Shown here: in pieces, positions 8,917 through 15,747 of the stretch
How the letters are laid out: every line of letters starts with the position of its first letter
Position numbering within the stretch: position 1 is the stretch's first letter
Assembly: GCA_016699715.1 (NCBI GenBank)
Contig: CP065007.1
Span: 744,001-808,000, forward strand
Source of the DNA: Candidatus Competibacteraceae bacterium
GTDB taxonomy: Bacteria > Pseudomonadota > Gammaproteobacteria > Competibacterales > Competibacteraceae
Length of the DNA stretch: 64,000 nt
Reading direction: 5' to 3'
The notes under the pieces: model-generated
Told to the model about the DNA's origin: nothing
Database searches by the model: none
Seen by the model: only the letters and a program-made list of their open reading frames with translations
Translations under genes and position numbers: made by a program

Positions 8917-9177
8917 GCTTTTTGCCGAGAGTGGGAAACGCTCTGGATGCTCAATGATTTGCTCCGTTAGATCAATGTCAAGATCGGGCCAGTAGAAATG
9001 CCCTGGAGATTGTTCTTCGACGTTTACGATTGATTTCACGGTCTGATCCTTAAACCATGGAAAATCTTCGTATGACATAAATAGTTCTTTGCTGTGAGCA
9101 AGTATCCATAGACCATGCGCCGAGATATTTGTTACTTCAACCGCCGAAGTGTTGGTGCCATGCGCTAATGAGTTCAT
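8911..9177 (-). CDS. DUF2442 domain protein (small cassette gene)
   Basis: An 88-residue protein with the DUF2442 pattern: EVTNISAHGLWILAHSKELF, then YEDFPWFKDQTVKSI and WPDLDIDLTEQIIEHPERFP. Function is not established for the family; it is commonly found beside DUF4160 and is often suspected to be the partner in a toxin-antitoxin-like pair. Here the start (ATG 9177) overlaps the end of the DUF4160 gene by 41 bp, so the two are translationally coupled. Both sit between two attC-like sites and form one integron cassette. Base composition is lower in GC than the surrounding chromosome. Confidence 0.75.
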   Translation of the reverse strand: MNSLAHGTNTSAVEVTNISAHGLWILAHSKELFMSYEDFPWFKDQTVKSIVNVEEQSPGHFYWPDLDIDLTEQIIEHPERFPLSAKST

Positions 9178-9376
9178 TGTAACGAACCTCAATCAGTGAT
9201 TCAATCTGTTTCAGTTGCTTTCTAGAATAACGATGATTTTTCGCTAATTCGATTTCCGGTTCCAACCAGAACTTTGCCTCACCGTCGCCGGATATGACAT
9301 GAACGTGCAATCGTTCCTCCTCCCTTGAGAAGAAGAAAAATCTGTATTCGCTCTCTCTAAATACGGTAGGGCTCAT
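9137..9376 (-). CDS. DUF4160 domain protein (small cassette gene)
   Basis: A 79-residue protein matching the DUF4160 family: MSPTVFRESEYRFFFFSREE, HVHVISGDGEAKFWLEPEI and a C-terminal helix with IESLIEVRYNELISAWHQHFG. I chose ATG 9376 because family members start with MSPT; an upstream ATG at 9421 would place translation inside the attC site. The start codon is 13 bp after the R' box of the attC at 9389-9511, the usual position for a cassette's first gene. No strong ribosome site is visible. The role is unknown; pairing with DUF2442 suggests a toxin-antitoxin-like module. Confidence 0.75.
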   Translation of the reverse strand: MSPTVFRESEYRFFFFSREEERLHVHVISGDGEAKFWLEPEIELAKNHRYSRKQLKQIESLIEVRYNELISAWHQHFGG

Positions 9377-9388
9377 GTTCTGTTCTAC

Positions 9389-9511
9389 ACATAACGTAAA
9401 GCTAAGGAGCGTGCCTTCCACGGAAGGTAAGAGAAGCTACCGAAGCCGGAAAAATATAAACCTTCAAAACTGTCACGAGAAGGCACGTCCCGCTTGAGCG
9501 TAATGTTAGGC
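9389..9511 (-). other. attC recombination site, 123 bp (VCR-like)
   Basis: On the minus strand the site runs from an R'' box GCCTAAC (9505-9511), 7 bp beyond the amidase stop codon, to an R' box GTTATGT (9389-9395). Inner arms GGAGCGTGCCTTC (9406-9418) and GAAGGCACGTCCC (9479-9491) pair with one offset, the expected extrahelical asymmetry. The length and the GTTATG-type R' box resemble Vibrio-type (VCR) sites. Orientation agrees with the minus-strand cassette genes on both sides. Confidence 0.75.
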
Positions 9512-9517
9512 CAATAC

Positions 9518-10315
9518 TTATTTCAACTCCCTATAAGCTTCAATTGCCGCAACGATGGCCTTGCATAAGACATCCTGGTTATGGTAATCGCTGATGTAGG
9601 CTTCATCTTTTGCGTCCACAATCACGCCGATTTCCAATAGCACCGCCGGGATAGTGGCTTTTTTCAGGACGATAAGGTCGTCGAAACGATAAATGCCCAA
9701 ATCTTTATTTAATAATTCTCGGTTTTCGCCTTTGATTGCTTCGGCGTGGTGTAAAGACGGTGGGCGTCTTAGTTTAAGCAAGTGATCACCCAATATTTCC
9801 GCAAAACGATAAGCTTTGACAGAGGCTGGATTCAGCTTCGAAGTGAATATCGAATAGCCCACGATGGGTTTTACGGTTTTATAACCTTTTCGCCTAGGGC
9901 TTATGGTAATTTTTTCCAGATATTTGGGTTGTGCCGAGTCGTGGTGAATAGACAGGAAAAGCAATGGATTGGTATCATTGGCCATGGTAACCCTGTCAAG
10001 AAATCCGATATTTTGGTCTGGCTTTCGGGTAATAATGACCGAATAACCGGCGGATTTGAGCGCATCGGCCAGCATTGCTGTAAAGTGGTCGTTATAATCG
10101 ACTTCATATTTGCCGCGCACCCCTAAGGCACCAGGTTGCCTGGGGGTGTGTCCAGGGTCAAGGACAATAGTTTTATTTTGCTTAATTTGCGCACAGACTG
10201 CATTTAACCCGCAGGTGTAGATAAGCAGGATAACTGCAACTGGTTTAAAAATCCGCAATGTTAATTCCAGTTTTTGCTGCCAATCATGTCGTCTCGGCAG
10301 GTGCCCGCTTTGCAT
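9518..10315 (-). CDS. N-acetylmuramoyl-L-alanine amidase (Amidase_3), cassette gene
   Basis: Zinc amidase that would cut the amide between MurNAc and the stem peptide. Visible ligand motifs: VLDPGH, then GKYEVDYND (metal Glu), LSIHHDS (metal His), and near the end PAVLLEIGV (catalytic Glu). A hydrophobic segment VAVILLIYTCGLNAVCA precedes the domain and is probably a signal peptide, so the enzyme should act in the periplasm. The first ATG (10315) overlaps the lprI-like gene by 55 bp; a TTG just after that gene's stop would give a start nearer the signal sequence, so the true start is uncertain. It lies in the same cassette as the LprI-like gene. Confidence 0.8.
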   Translation of the reverse strand: MQSGHLPRRHDWQQKLELTLRIFKPVAVILLIYTCGLNAVCAQIKQNKTIVLDPGHTPRQPGALGVRGKYEVDYNDHFTAMLADALKSAGYSVIITRKPDQNIGFLDRVTMANDTNPLLFLSIHHDSAQPKYLEKITISPRRKGYKTVKPIVGYSIFTSKLNPASVKAYRFAEILGDHLLKLRRPPSLHHAEAIKGENRELLNKDLGIYRFDDLIVLKKATIPAVLLEIGVIVDAKDEAYISDYHNQDVLCKAIVAAIEAYRELK

Positions 10316-10653
10316 TCTGTCAGCCTATCCATTAAGTAGTTGGTGCGTTCGCGATTGATATCGTAATTGCAATCGACGTTGATGGTGCCTTCTTTCGGTT
10401 GGCAAGCGTCATCGCGGTATTTGATCCATTCCCGTTGCACTTCAGTTAGGGATTTTTTGGCGTTGCTTTTAAGTTTGCTTTGGAGTTCTTTATAGACGAT
10501 ATTCAATTCTTTGTCGGATTCGACGAACAATTTTGAAAAACAATAAGTTCTATCGTAACTGGTGGTGTACTTGTCGCATTCGCCAGTGGAAAAAGCGAAT
10601 TGGTTGGCACAGATAAGTACGGTGGTGATTATAAGTTTAAAGCTTAAATTCAT
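10261..10653 (-). CDS. LprI/DUF1311-type secreted protein, cassette gene
   Basis: A 130-residue protein with a signal peptide (MNLSFKLIITTVLICANQFA) and a mature domain with the LprI/DUF1311 pattern: DKYTTSYDRTYCFSKLFVES, LNIVYKELQSKLKS, VQREWIKYRDDAC and a Cys-rich tail. Some LprI-like proteins inhibit lysozyme. The start at 10653 is backed by AAGGGG eight bases upstream. It follows the attC end at 10688 and precedes an amidase gene with overlap, giving a two-gene cassette concerned with peptidoglycan. Lysozyme inhibition here is only a family-based guess. Confidence 0.7.
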   Translation of the reverse strand: MNLSFKLIITTVLICANQFAFSTGECDKYTTSYDRTYCFSKLFVESDKELNIVYKELQSKLKSNAKKSLTEVQREWIKYRDDACQPKEGTINVDCNYDINRERTNYLMDRLTECKAGTCRDDMIGSKNWN

Positions 10654-10687
10654 GGCTAGCCCCTTGAAAACATGTGTAGAAGTAATT

Positions 10688-10744
10688 GCCAAATGTTAAG
10701 CATCAGCGGCGCGCGCCTTTGGCGCGTCCGCTGGAGTTATTTGT
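10688..10744 (-). other. attC site split by a group II intron (main part)
   Basis: The stem CAGCGGCGCGCGCC (10704-10717) pairs with GGCGCGTCCGCTG (10721-10733) with one extrahelical base, and the R' side is ATTTGGC on the minus strand (10688-10694). The R'' box is incomplete here: only its last two bases (10743-10744) remain. The missing five bases, GCCTA on the minus strand, are at 11708-11712 on the far side of the intron. Joining both parts gives a 62-bp attC with a perfect R'' box GCCTAAC. Confidence 0.75.
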
Positions 10745-11707
10745 GTACGCCCGGCACGGGTGTGAACTGATGGGGTGAAAGCCCCCTGTAGGAGTACCTG
10801 TGTCCACAATGTGGATAGTAACTACTAGCCGACGGCAAGGGCAGCCCCGTGAGGGTCTGTCTGGAGGAAGCCCGAGTGCAAACGTGCGAGCCGACGGACA
10901 GAAACCGCATAGAAGGCTCAGTCCCCGGGCGAGTCAGCACAAGGTGACGAAGCCCGACAGGTGCAGGGGATAGGGTAAATGCGGCGGTTGTGCACGGAAA
11001 GTTCATGTCCTTATCCGGGGAGATCTGTCCCGCATGCAGCCCGTACCGCTATGGGAGCCGAACTGAGGCCCAGTCCGAAAGGGCTGGATAGACCATCGAA
11101 CCCTACGGGGGCTGTGGTCGCCAGGGGAGCCGGCCTGAGGCCCGGCGCGAAAGTGCTGGCATCGCCACCGGACCCTACCGCGACTCGGGCAGCGCGTCGG
11201 GCGGCAACGTCCGGCGTGATGGGACAGAAGTCAGCAGAGGCCATAGTAGCAGGCACGCCCTGGAGGGCGTTGCCGGCGAAGGGCCGAACATGAGAAGCCA
11301 AGGTGGAGCCGTGGATTGCTCGCAGACGTTGACGAACCCGCTCGGGGGAGACGAACGGCGGCGCGATGCCATGCAGCCAACCTTGCACGACGACCTGATG
11401 GAGCGGGTGCTGGAGAGCGAGAACATGCGACGGGCCTGGAAGCGGGTGAAGTCCAATCGGGGTGCGCCCGGCATCGACGGGATGGGCACCGAGGACTTTG
11501 CCGAGTTTGCGCGTTCGAGCGGGCCGACGATCCGCCAAGCCCTGAGTGGCTGAAGAGCCAGGGCTTGATCTCCGTGCGTGATCTCTGGATGAAGGCGCAT
11601 GGTTATGCCTGAGATCGTCGTGTGCTCCCTTCTTGTGAACCGCCTAGTGCGGACCCGCATGCTAGGTGGTGTGGGGAGGGCGGGTTAATCACCCGCCCTT
11701 ACCCGAT
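10745..11707 (+). mobile_element. Group IIC (attC-type) intron, 963 bp, ORF-deleted
   Basis: The 5' end GTACGCCCGGCACGGGTG closely matches the start of group IIC introns (GUGYGCCCGGCAUGGGUG). The 3' end shows domain V (GAACCGCCTAGTGCGGACCC then GCATGCTAGGTGGTGTGG, about 11637-11676) and domain VI ending in ACCCGAT. The 5' exon ends with the attC stem followed by GAGTTATTTGT, and the 3' exon starts TAGGC, the kind of site used by IIC-attC introns. The intron runs opposite to the cassette genes, as known for that group. Its reverse-transcriptase gene is largely deleted. Confidence 0.8.
11371..11612 (+). pseudogene. Group II intron reverse transcriptase, internally deleted
   Basis: The N-terminus of a group II intron reverse transcriptase (MQPTLHDDLMERVLESENMR, then NRGAPGIDGM) runs to about 11544. 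It is then joined directly to the protein's C-terminal end (WLKSQGLISVRDLWMKAHGY, 11547-11612) in a different frame. About 300 or more residues, including the catalytic YADD region and most of the maturase domain, are missing. The intron RNA ends are intact, so splicing or movement would need a protein from another copy. Confidence 0.75.
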
Positions 11708-11745
11708 TAGGCTATTGCTAAAAGGCGGCAACCTGACTTGCGCCA

Positions 11746-12372
11746 CTAAATGTGAGGTACTAAAAACTTAGCGTTGATAGTCTCAAAAAAATCGCTAAGG
11801 TCCTTCTCCTGAGTTTGACTTGAACAAATCCAATTACTAAGACTAAAATTTGGATCGGGTGCTCTACTCCCAAAACCTATTCTCATGTAATCATGAAAGC
11901 GGCATCGAACATAATATCCTTTTTGTTCTTGTTGTGAACAAAATGGTTTCTGAAGGGTTGCATGATTACCAGTATTATGAAGATGATCACGAAGATAATT
12001 AAACAATTGACGAGTACCAACTGTTGAATTTTGAATAGGGTGTACACAAATCTCAATAGTAAATTCATCACTAAATCCGCATCCAAACCAAGGCAAAGCT
12101 TTAGCGTTTGGATGTTGATTATTCCAAAGTTTATAGTAAAAACCAACCCAATATGTACCATTGGTATGAATTCCTGCTGGTCCTGGTCCTTTGCCTTCCT
12201 TGTAAACAATTCCATTTACGACACATGGTTCTTTAAGATATGGTTCGCATCCAAAGCCATTATCGTTTCCACCAACTATCTTAGGTATAGTAGCGATAAA
12301 GTCATGTAGCCAAGAAAATGACTCAAACGGATTGTTCGGCGGTGTCGGATTGTTCGGCGGTTGCAGTGGCAT
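11746..12372 (-). CDS. Orphan cassette protein, 208 aa, function unknown
   Basis: A low-GC gene whose product I do not recognise. It starts with a Pro/Asn-rich segment (MPLQPPNNPTPPNNP), followed by a globular region with several Cys and many aromatic residues (TYWVGFYYKLWNNQHP, LPWFGCGFSDEF, YYVRCRFHDYMRIGFG). No signal peptide or TM helix is evident. The start is supported by GGAGAG seven bases upstream. The gene sits 37 bp beyond an R' half-site GTTAGGC (12409-12415) and its stop is about 34 bp before the R'' bases of the intron-split attC, so it fills one whole cassette. Confidence 0.65.
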   Translation of the reverse strand: MPLQPPNNPTPPNNPFESFSWLHDFIATIPKIVGGNDNGFGCEPYLKEPCVVNGIVYKEGKGPGPAGIHTNGTYWVGFYYKLWNNQHPNAKALPWFGCGFSDEFTIEICVHPIQNSTVGTRQLFNYLRDHLHNTGNHATLQKPFCSQQEQKGYYVRCRFHDYMRIGFGSRAPDPNFSLSNWICSSQTQEKDLSDFFETINAKFLVPHI

Positions 12373-12408
12373 GGTAATCTCTCCGTAAAAAATAAGGTCA
12401 CTGATGTG

Positions 12409-12436
12409 GCCTAACGTTAAGTAGGCCCCCTAATAA
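12409..12436 (-). other. attC R' end, truncated by the IS982-family element
   Basis: On the minus strand CTTAACGTTAGGC ends in a perfect R' box GTTAGGC (12409-12415), placed just upstream of the orphan cassette gene. The rest of an attC should follow toward higher coordinates, but an IS982-family element begins at 12437. I could not find a convincing R'' partner on the far side of that element (13458 onward), so the full site remains unresolved. Confidence 0.5.
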
Positions 12437-13449
12437 ACGCGATGTTCGACTTTTCAGGCGATCAGGCTCTCAAACTGCAGGTCTGACCGACCGATTTGCC
12501 GGTTCATGAAAATACCCAAGGTGTGCGCCAAGATTTTTCGGGCGATCCGACTCGTCAAGTGCCAAACATCCCGCGCCCGGATTTTCTCAAAATGAAACTG
12601 CTCGGTCAGTTGACCGATGACGGTTTCCACGAGGCGGCGGGTTCTCGTCAGTTGTTGGATGATCCAAGGCGCACGGGAATCGGCCATGTTCGCCCGCAAG
12701 GGGGTTTGCAAATCGATCCCCGTGGTTGCCAGTTCCGCCTGAAGACAGGCGCTCAGGTATCCCTTGTCGCCAATGACCAAGCCGTGAACGCCGTCCGTCA
12801 AATCCCAAAGCGCTTCGCGTTCATCACCGGCGGCGGGGGTCACCGTCCACGCCGTGATCACGCCATCGAATGTGATCATCAAGTGACCATGAAGTCCATA
12901 ATAATACTGCTTTTTTGCCGCGCAATAGCCGAAGCCGGCCGCCTCGGGAAAACATCGGCATTGCGGGGCACGGGTCAGCATACACACCGGCATGGGGCAG
13001 CCATCGACGAGGTGAATAGGGTCCGTCACCGCCCCCAAGTCGATCAGCAGATGCCGATGCAGCCGCTGTTTGACGACCCAGAGATTGGCCGCTTGCTGGG
13101 CAAACGTGGTTCGCGATCCGAGTCTTGGAAACCACGACGGCCAATGACGACGGAAATACTTCCAGATGCCCACATCGGTATCCAAACCCAGAAACTCACC
13201 CACCACCTCCATGGTGATCACTTCGCTGTCCGCCAACTTCGGGGCAAAACCACGCTGGCGCAAGCGATGATCCCCCAGCAGGGCTTCCAGGTGTTCTTCT
13301 ACCCAGCAAAACACCGTGATGATAAAGTCTTCAAGCGGCATGGCGGTCTCTCCGTGCGGTTGAGGTGGTTGGTTCCTCTCAGCTTAGCTCGCACCGTCAT
13401 GCCGCATCGGTCTGCCCTCATCTCTCCTCGAAAAAGTCGAACATCGCGT
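12437..13449 (-). mobile_element. Complete IS982-family insertion sequence, 1013 bp
   Basis: Ends carry an 18-bp perfect inverted repeat, ACGCGATGTTCGACTTTT (12437-12454) and its complement (13432-13449). The element is flanked by an 8-bp target duplication CCTAATAA (12429-12436 and 13450-13457). The single gene on the minus strand is an intact transposase. The insertion lies 14-22 bp from an attC R' box, probably inside the original attC. Confidence 0.9.
12454..13341 (-). CDS. IS982-family transposase
   Basis: A 295-residue intact transposase. It has the IS982-family layout: LADSEVITMEVVGEFLGLDT near residue 40, WKYFRRHWPSWFPRL, then DDE-type positions in HLVDGCPMPVC, LVIGDKGYLS and RRLVETVIGQLTEQF. 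No frameshift or stop interrupts it, so the element may still be active. The stop codon touches the inner end of the left terminal repeat. The start at 13341 follows a GGAGAG site. Confidence 0.85.
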   Translation of the reverse strand: MPLEDFIITVFCWVEEHLEALLGDHRLRQRGFAPKLADSEVITMEVVGEFLGLDTDVGIWKYFRRHWPSWFPRLGSRTTFAQQAANLWVVKQRLHRHLLIDLGAVTDPIHLVDGCPMPVCMLTRAPQCRCFPEAAGFGYCAAKKQYYYGLHGHLMITFDGVITAWTVTPAAGDEREALWDLTDGVHGLVIGDKGYLSACLQAELATTGIDLQTPLRANMADSRAPWIIQQLTRTRRLVETVIGQLTEQFHFEKIRARDVWHLTSRIARKILAHTLGIFMNRQIGRSDLQFESLIA

Positions 13450-13869
13450 CCTAATAAGGTGTAATAAATCCCACCTCGAAGGGGTATATTCCATCACGCT
13501 CTCCTGAACCAGAGGGCTTTTGCGTGGGTTATCGAGAAAATCGCCCCCTCTCCATCGCCCGCATCATCCCAAACTCCGTTGTCATATTACAATGGGCTGT
13601 ACCGAACAGCAGTGCCCAAACATGAATCCGGAGCGGATATGGTTTTTCGCTTAATTGCTCTCAGGAAGTGACATGGGGCCGCATTTATTTCCATAAGGCG
13701 GCTTTGGCGGTGCTCGTTGATTTTTCGCGGCCCTCTCCCCCAACCTTTATCCCGCAGGTGGGGGAGGGATTAAACGGTTGCTACAAAGCAGGTCTTACAG
13801 GCTCGCCGCCATAACAGCCCTAACTCTGGCTGAAGGCTTGGCCAAAACCGGAGAGGGGCAGGGTGTTCT
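13450..13869. other. Gene-free stretch between IS982 element and iscA
   Basis: No convincing gene on either strand. It contains one copy of the IS target duplication (13450-13457) and an imperfect GC-rich hairpin, CCCTCTCCCCCAACC (13731-13745) against GGTGGGGGAGGG (13757-13768), which may end transcription of iscA or be a dispersed repeat. A second similar piece (GGAGAGGGGCAGGGTG) follows near 13850. Confidence 0.5.
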
Positions 13870-14193
13870 TCAGACGCTGAAGCTTTCGCCGCAGCCGCAC
13901 ATTTCCTTGGCGTTAGGGTTGCGAAAACGGAACCCCTCATTCAATCCCTCCTTGGCGTAATCCACCTCGATGCCATCCAGATAGGGCAGATTCTTGGTGC
14001 TGACCACGACCTTGACGCCTTGCGATTCGAAAATCTGATCGTCGGGGTTGATCGTATCCGCCAGTCCGACGGTGTACATATAGCCGGAACAGCCGGTATT
14101 GCGAACGCCCAGTCGCAAACCTTGGGCATTCGCCTGCTTGGCCAAGTAGCTGTGAGCGCGGGTGGCGGCTTTTTCGGTCAACGTGATTAACAT
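13870..14193 (-). CDS. iscA: A-type iron-sulfur carrier, IscA/HesB family
   Basis: A 107-residue A-type carrier. The three cluster-binding cysteines are present: C35 in NTGCSGY, and C99 and C101 in CGCGESF. Such proteins carry Fe-S clusters or iron to target apoproteins. Start chosen at ATG 14193 because the family begins MLITLTEKAA and a GAGGAAACC site lies just upstream. It follows the IscU-like gene by 11 bp and cysE beyond it, so the three form one transcript. The trio recalls nif-type arrangements (iscA, nifU, cysE), though no nifS is present. Confidence 0.85.
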   Translation of the reverse strand: MLITLTEKAATRAHSYLAKQANAQGLRLGVRNTGCSGYMYTVGLADTINPDDQIFESQGVKVVVSTKNLPYLDGIEVDYAKEGLNEGFRFRNPNAKEMCGCGESFSV

Positions 14194-14204
14194 GGCGGTT
14201 TCCT

Positions 14205-14633
14205 CTATGAGCAAGTGCGGGACTGATGGGTTTGAGTGACGGCCTCGGTTGGAGTTCGCGGCGCGGCCCAAGCACGCAGCGCCGCCTTGAGCGCGGTTTC
14301 GGCCAGCACGGCACAGTGCAGTTTGGCCGGCGGCACCTCCAGCGCTTCGACCAGTTCATCGTGCTGAAATTGCGCGGCTTCGGTCAGTGTCCGGCCCTGG
14401 ATGCGTTCGGCCAGCAACGAACCGCAGGCAATGATCCAGGCACTGCCATAAGCCTTGAACCGGATGGCGCCGATCATCTCCTGTGCGTTGATCCGTAACT
14501 GGAGTTGCAGGATATCCCCACTGACCGGTTCACCCACCCGCGCCGTCGTCACATCGAGTGAGTCCGGGTCGAAATCGCCGGCATGGCGGGGCTGCGTGAA
14601 ATATTCCCGCGCGGGTGCGCTCAATTCCAGCAT
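14205..14633 (-). CDS. IscU/NifU-like scaffold lacking two conserved cysteines
   Basis: A 142-residue protein that aligns with IscU along its length: RVGEPVSGDILQLQLRI, IRFKAYGSAWIIACGSLL and VPPAKLHCAVLAETALKAAL. In IscU three cysteines and one Asp hold the nascent cluster. Here the first is S38 (VSGD for ACGD), the second is S64 (YGSA for YGCGSA), while D40 and the third, C107, remain. A new Cys appears at position 70. It therefore cannot bind a cluster in the standard way and may be a specialised or regulatory scaffold. It lies 8 bp after cysE and 11 bp before iscA. Confidence 0.75.
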   Translation of the reverse strand: MLELSAPAREYFTQPRHAGDFDPDSLDVTTARVGEPVSGDILQLQLRINAQEMIGAIRFKAYGSAWIIACGSLLAERIQGRTLTEAAQFQHDELVEALEVPPAKLHCAVLAETALKAALRAWAAPRTPTEAVTQTHQSRTCS

Positions 14634-14641
14634 GGCCGCGC

Positions 14642-15466
14642 TCAGTTCGAAATTCCGGCATTCCGTTTCTGGTCGAGCGCGCCGTTGCCGTTTTGCTCGG
14701 GCCAGCCCTCCCGGCTGGCGGCCGAGTGCAGCTCGCAGCCTTTCAGCTCGGGTAGTTGCGGCGTGCCCGGTTCGATGCCCGCCTCCCGCAGCGTTTGGCA
14801 GAGCTGGCGGACAGCGCGATCCAGGGTATGGATATGATCCAGCATCTGGTTGATGGCGTGCGCCTCGGGATCGGGCATGTCGGGGGTGGTACCGTAGGCG
14901 TCGAAGCCCAGCTTACGGGCGATTTCCCGCCGCACGTCCGCGCCGCCGCCTGCTTCGACCACCCGGCCCGGTACGCCGACCACGGTGGCGTTGGCCGGCA
15001 CTTCCTTGATGACCACCGAGTTGGAGCCGATGCGGGCGTTGTCGCCGACCTTGAAGGGACCCAGCACCTTGGCGCCCGCGCCGATGACGACGTTATTGCC
15101 CAGCGTGGGATGACGCTTACCCTTGTTCCAACTGGTGCCACCCAGGGTGACTCCCTGATACAGGGTGCAATCGTCACCGATTTCGGCAGTTTCGCCGATC
15201 ACCACGCCCATGCCGTGGTCAATAAAGAAGCGTCGGCCGATTTTGGCGCCGGGGTGGATTTCGATGCCGGTCAACCAGCGGGTCATGGTCGAAAAAAACC
15301 GCGCCAACCACTTCAGCCCGAGATTCCAAAGTACATGGTTGATCCGATGAAAGACCAGGGCGTGCATGCCGGGATACGCGGTGATGACTTCAAGCACGCT
15401 GCGCGCCGCCGGATCGCGGTCGAATACCGAGTGGATGTCTTCCCGCAGACGCTGCCAAAACACCAT
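14642..15466 (-). CDS. cysE: Serine O-acetyltransferase
   Basis: Makes O-acetylserine from serine and acetyl-CoA, the committed step of cysteine synthesis. The 274-residue product has the SAT N-terminal helical domain (FWQRLREDIHSVFDRDPAAR) and a left-handed beta-helix with hexapeptide repeats: IHPGAKIGRRFFIDHGMGVV, GETAEIGDDCTLYQGVTLGG and the lid GTSWNKGKRHPTLGNNV. The C-terminal tail is long and variable. ATG 15466 is preferred; a GTG two codons earlier is possible. Leading an operon with Fe-S genes suggests it supplies cysteine sulfur for cluster assembly. The 280 bp upstream to the next gene hold no other gene. Confidence 0.9.
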   Translation of the reverse strand: MVFWQRLREDIHSVFDRDPAARSVLEVITAYPGMHALVFHRINHVLWNLGLKWLARFFSTMTRWLTGIEIHPGAKIGRRFFIDHGMGVVIGETAEIGDDCTLYQGVTLGGTSWNKGKRHPTLGNNVVIGAGAKVLGPFKVGDNARIGSNSVVIKEVPANATVVGVPGRVVEAGGGADVRREIARKLGFDAYGTTPDMPDPEAHAINQMLDHIHTLDRAVRQLCQTLREAGIEPGTPQLPELKGCELHSAASREGWPEQNGNGALDQKRNAGISN

Positions 15467-15747
15467 AGCCACTCATCCAAAGGTTGAAGTGAAGAAGCCG
15501 CCCGCATGGCGCGGCGGCGAGGGCGGAAGATTATAGCAAGCCGGCGCATGGACATGGCGTTATTCCAGCCCATCGCCACGGGGCTCGGATTATCGGATTA
15601 TTCAGGATCACGGGCGTGCTCGCGAGCAACGGGTATATGGCTTTGAACGGTACGTAGCCCTAAGATTGCGTTCGCGGGATAACTTGTGGTCCGACAAGCG
15701 GGTTCGGGCCGGAGCCGAACTTTGGTTGAGAGTGGAGGGTAGCGATA

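Noticed and set aside
10737..11006. 89-codon minus-strand frame at the start of the intron
   Set aside because: Lies within the structured RNA part (domain I) of the group II intron; no similarity to known proteins, and crosses the intron 5' junction.
8867..12436. CRISPR array or tRNA genes in the accessory island
   Set aside because: Repeats here are few, unequal and palindromic with spacing set by genes, as in attC sites; I saw no regularly spaced direct repeats and no cloverleaf in the window.
13778..13960. 60-codon plus-strand frame upstream of iscA's stop
   Set aside because: Runs into the 3' end of iscA on the opposite strand, lacks a ribosome site and any recognisable domain.
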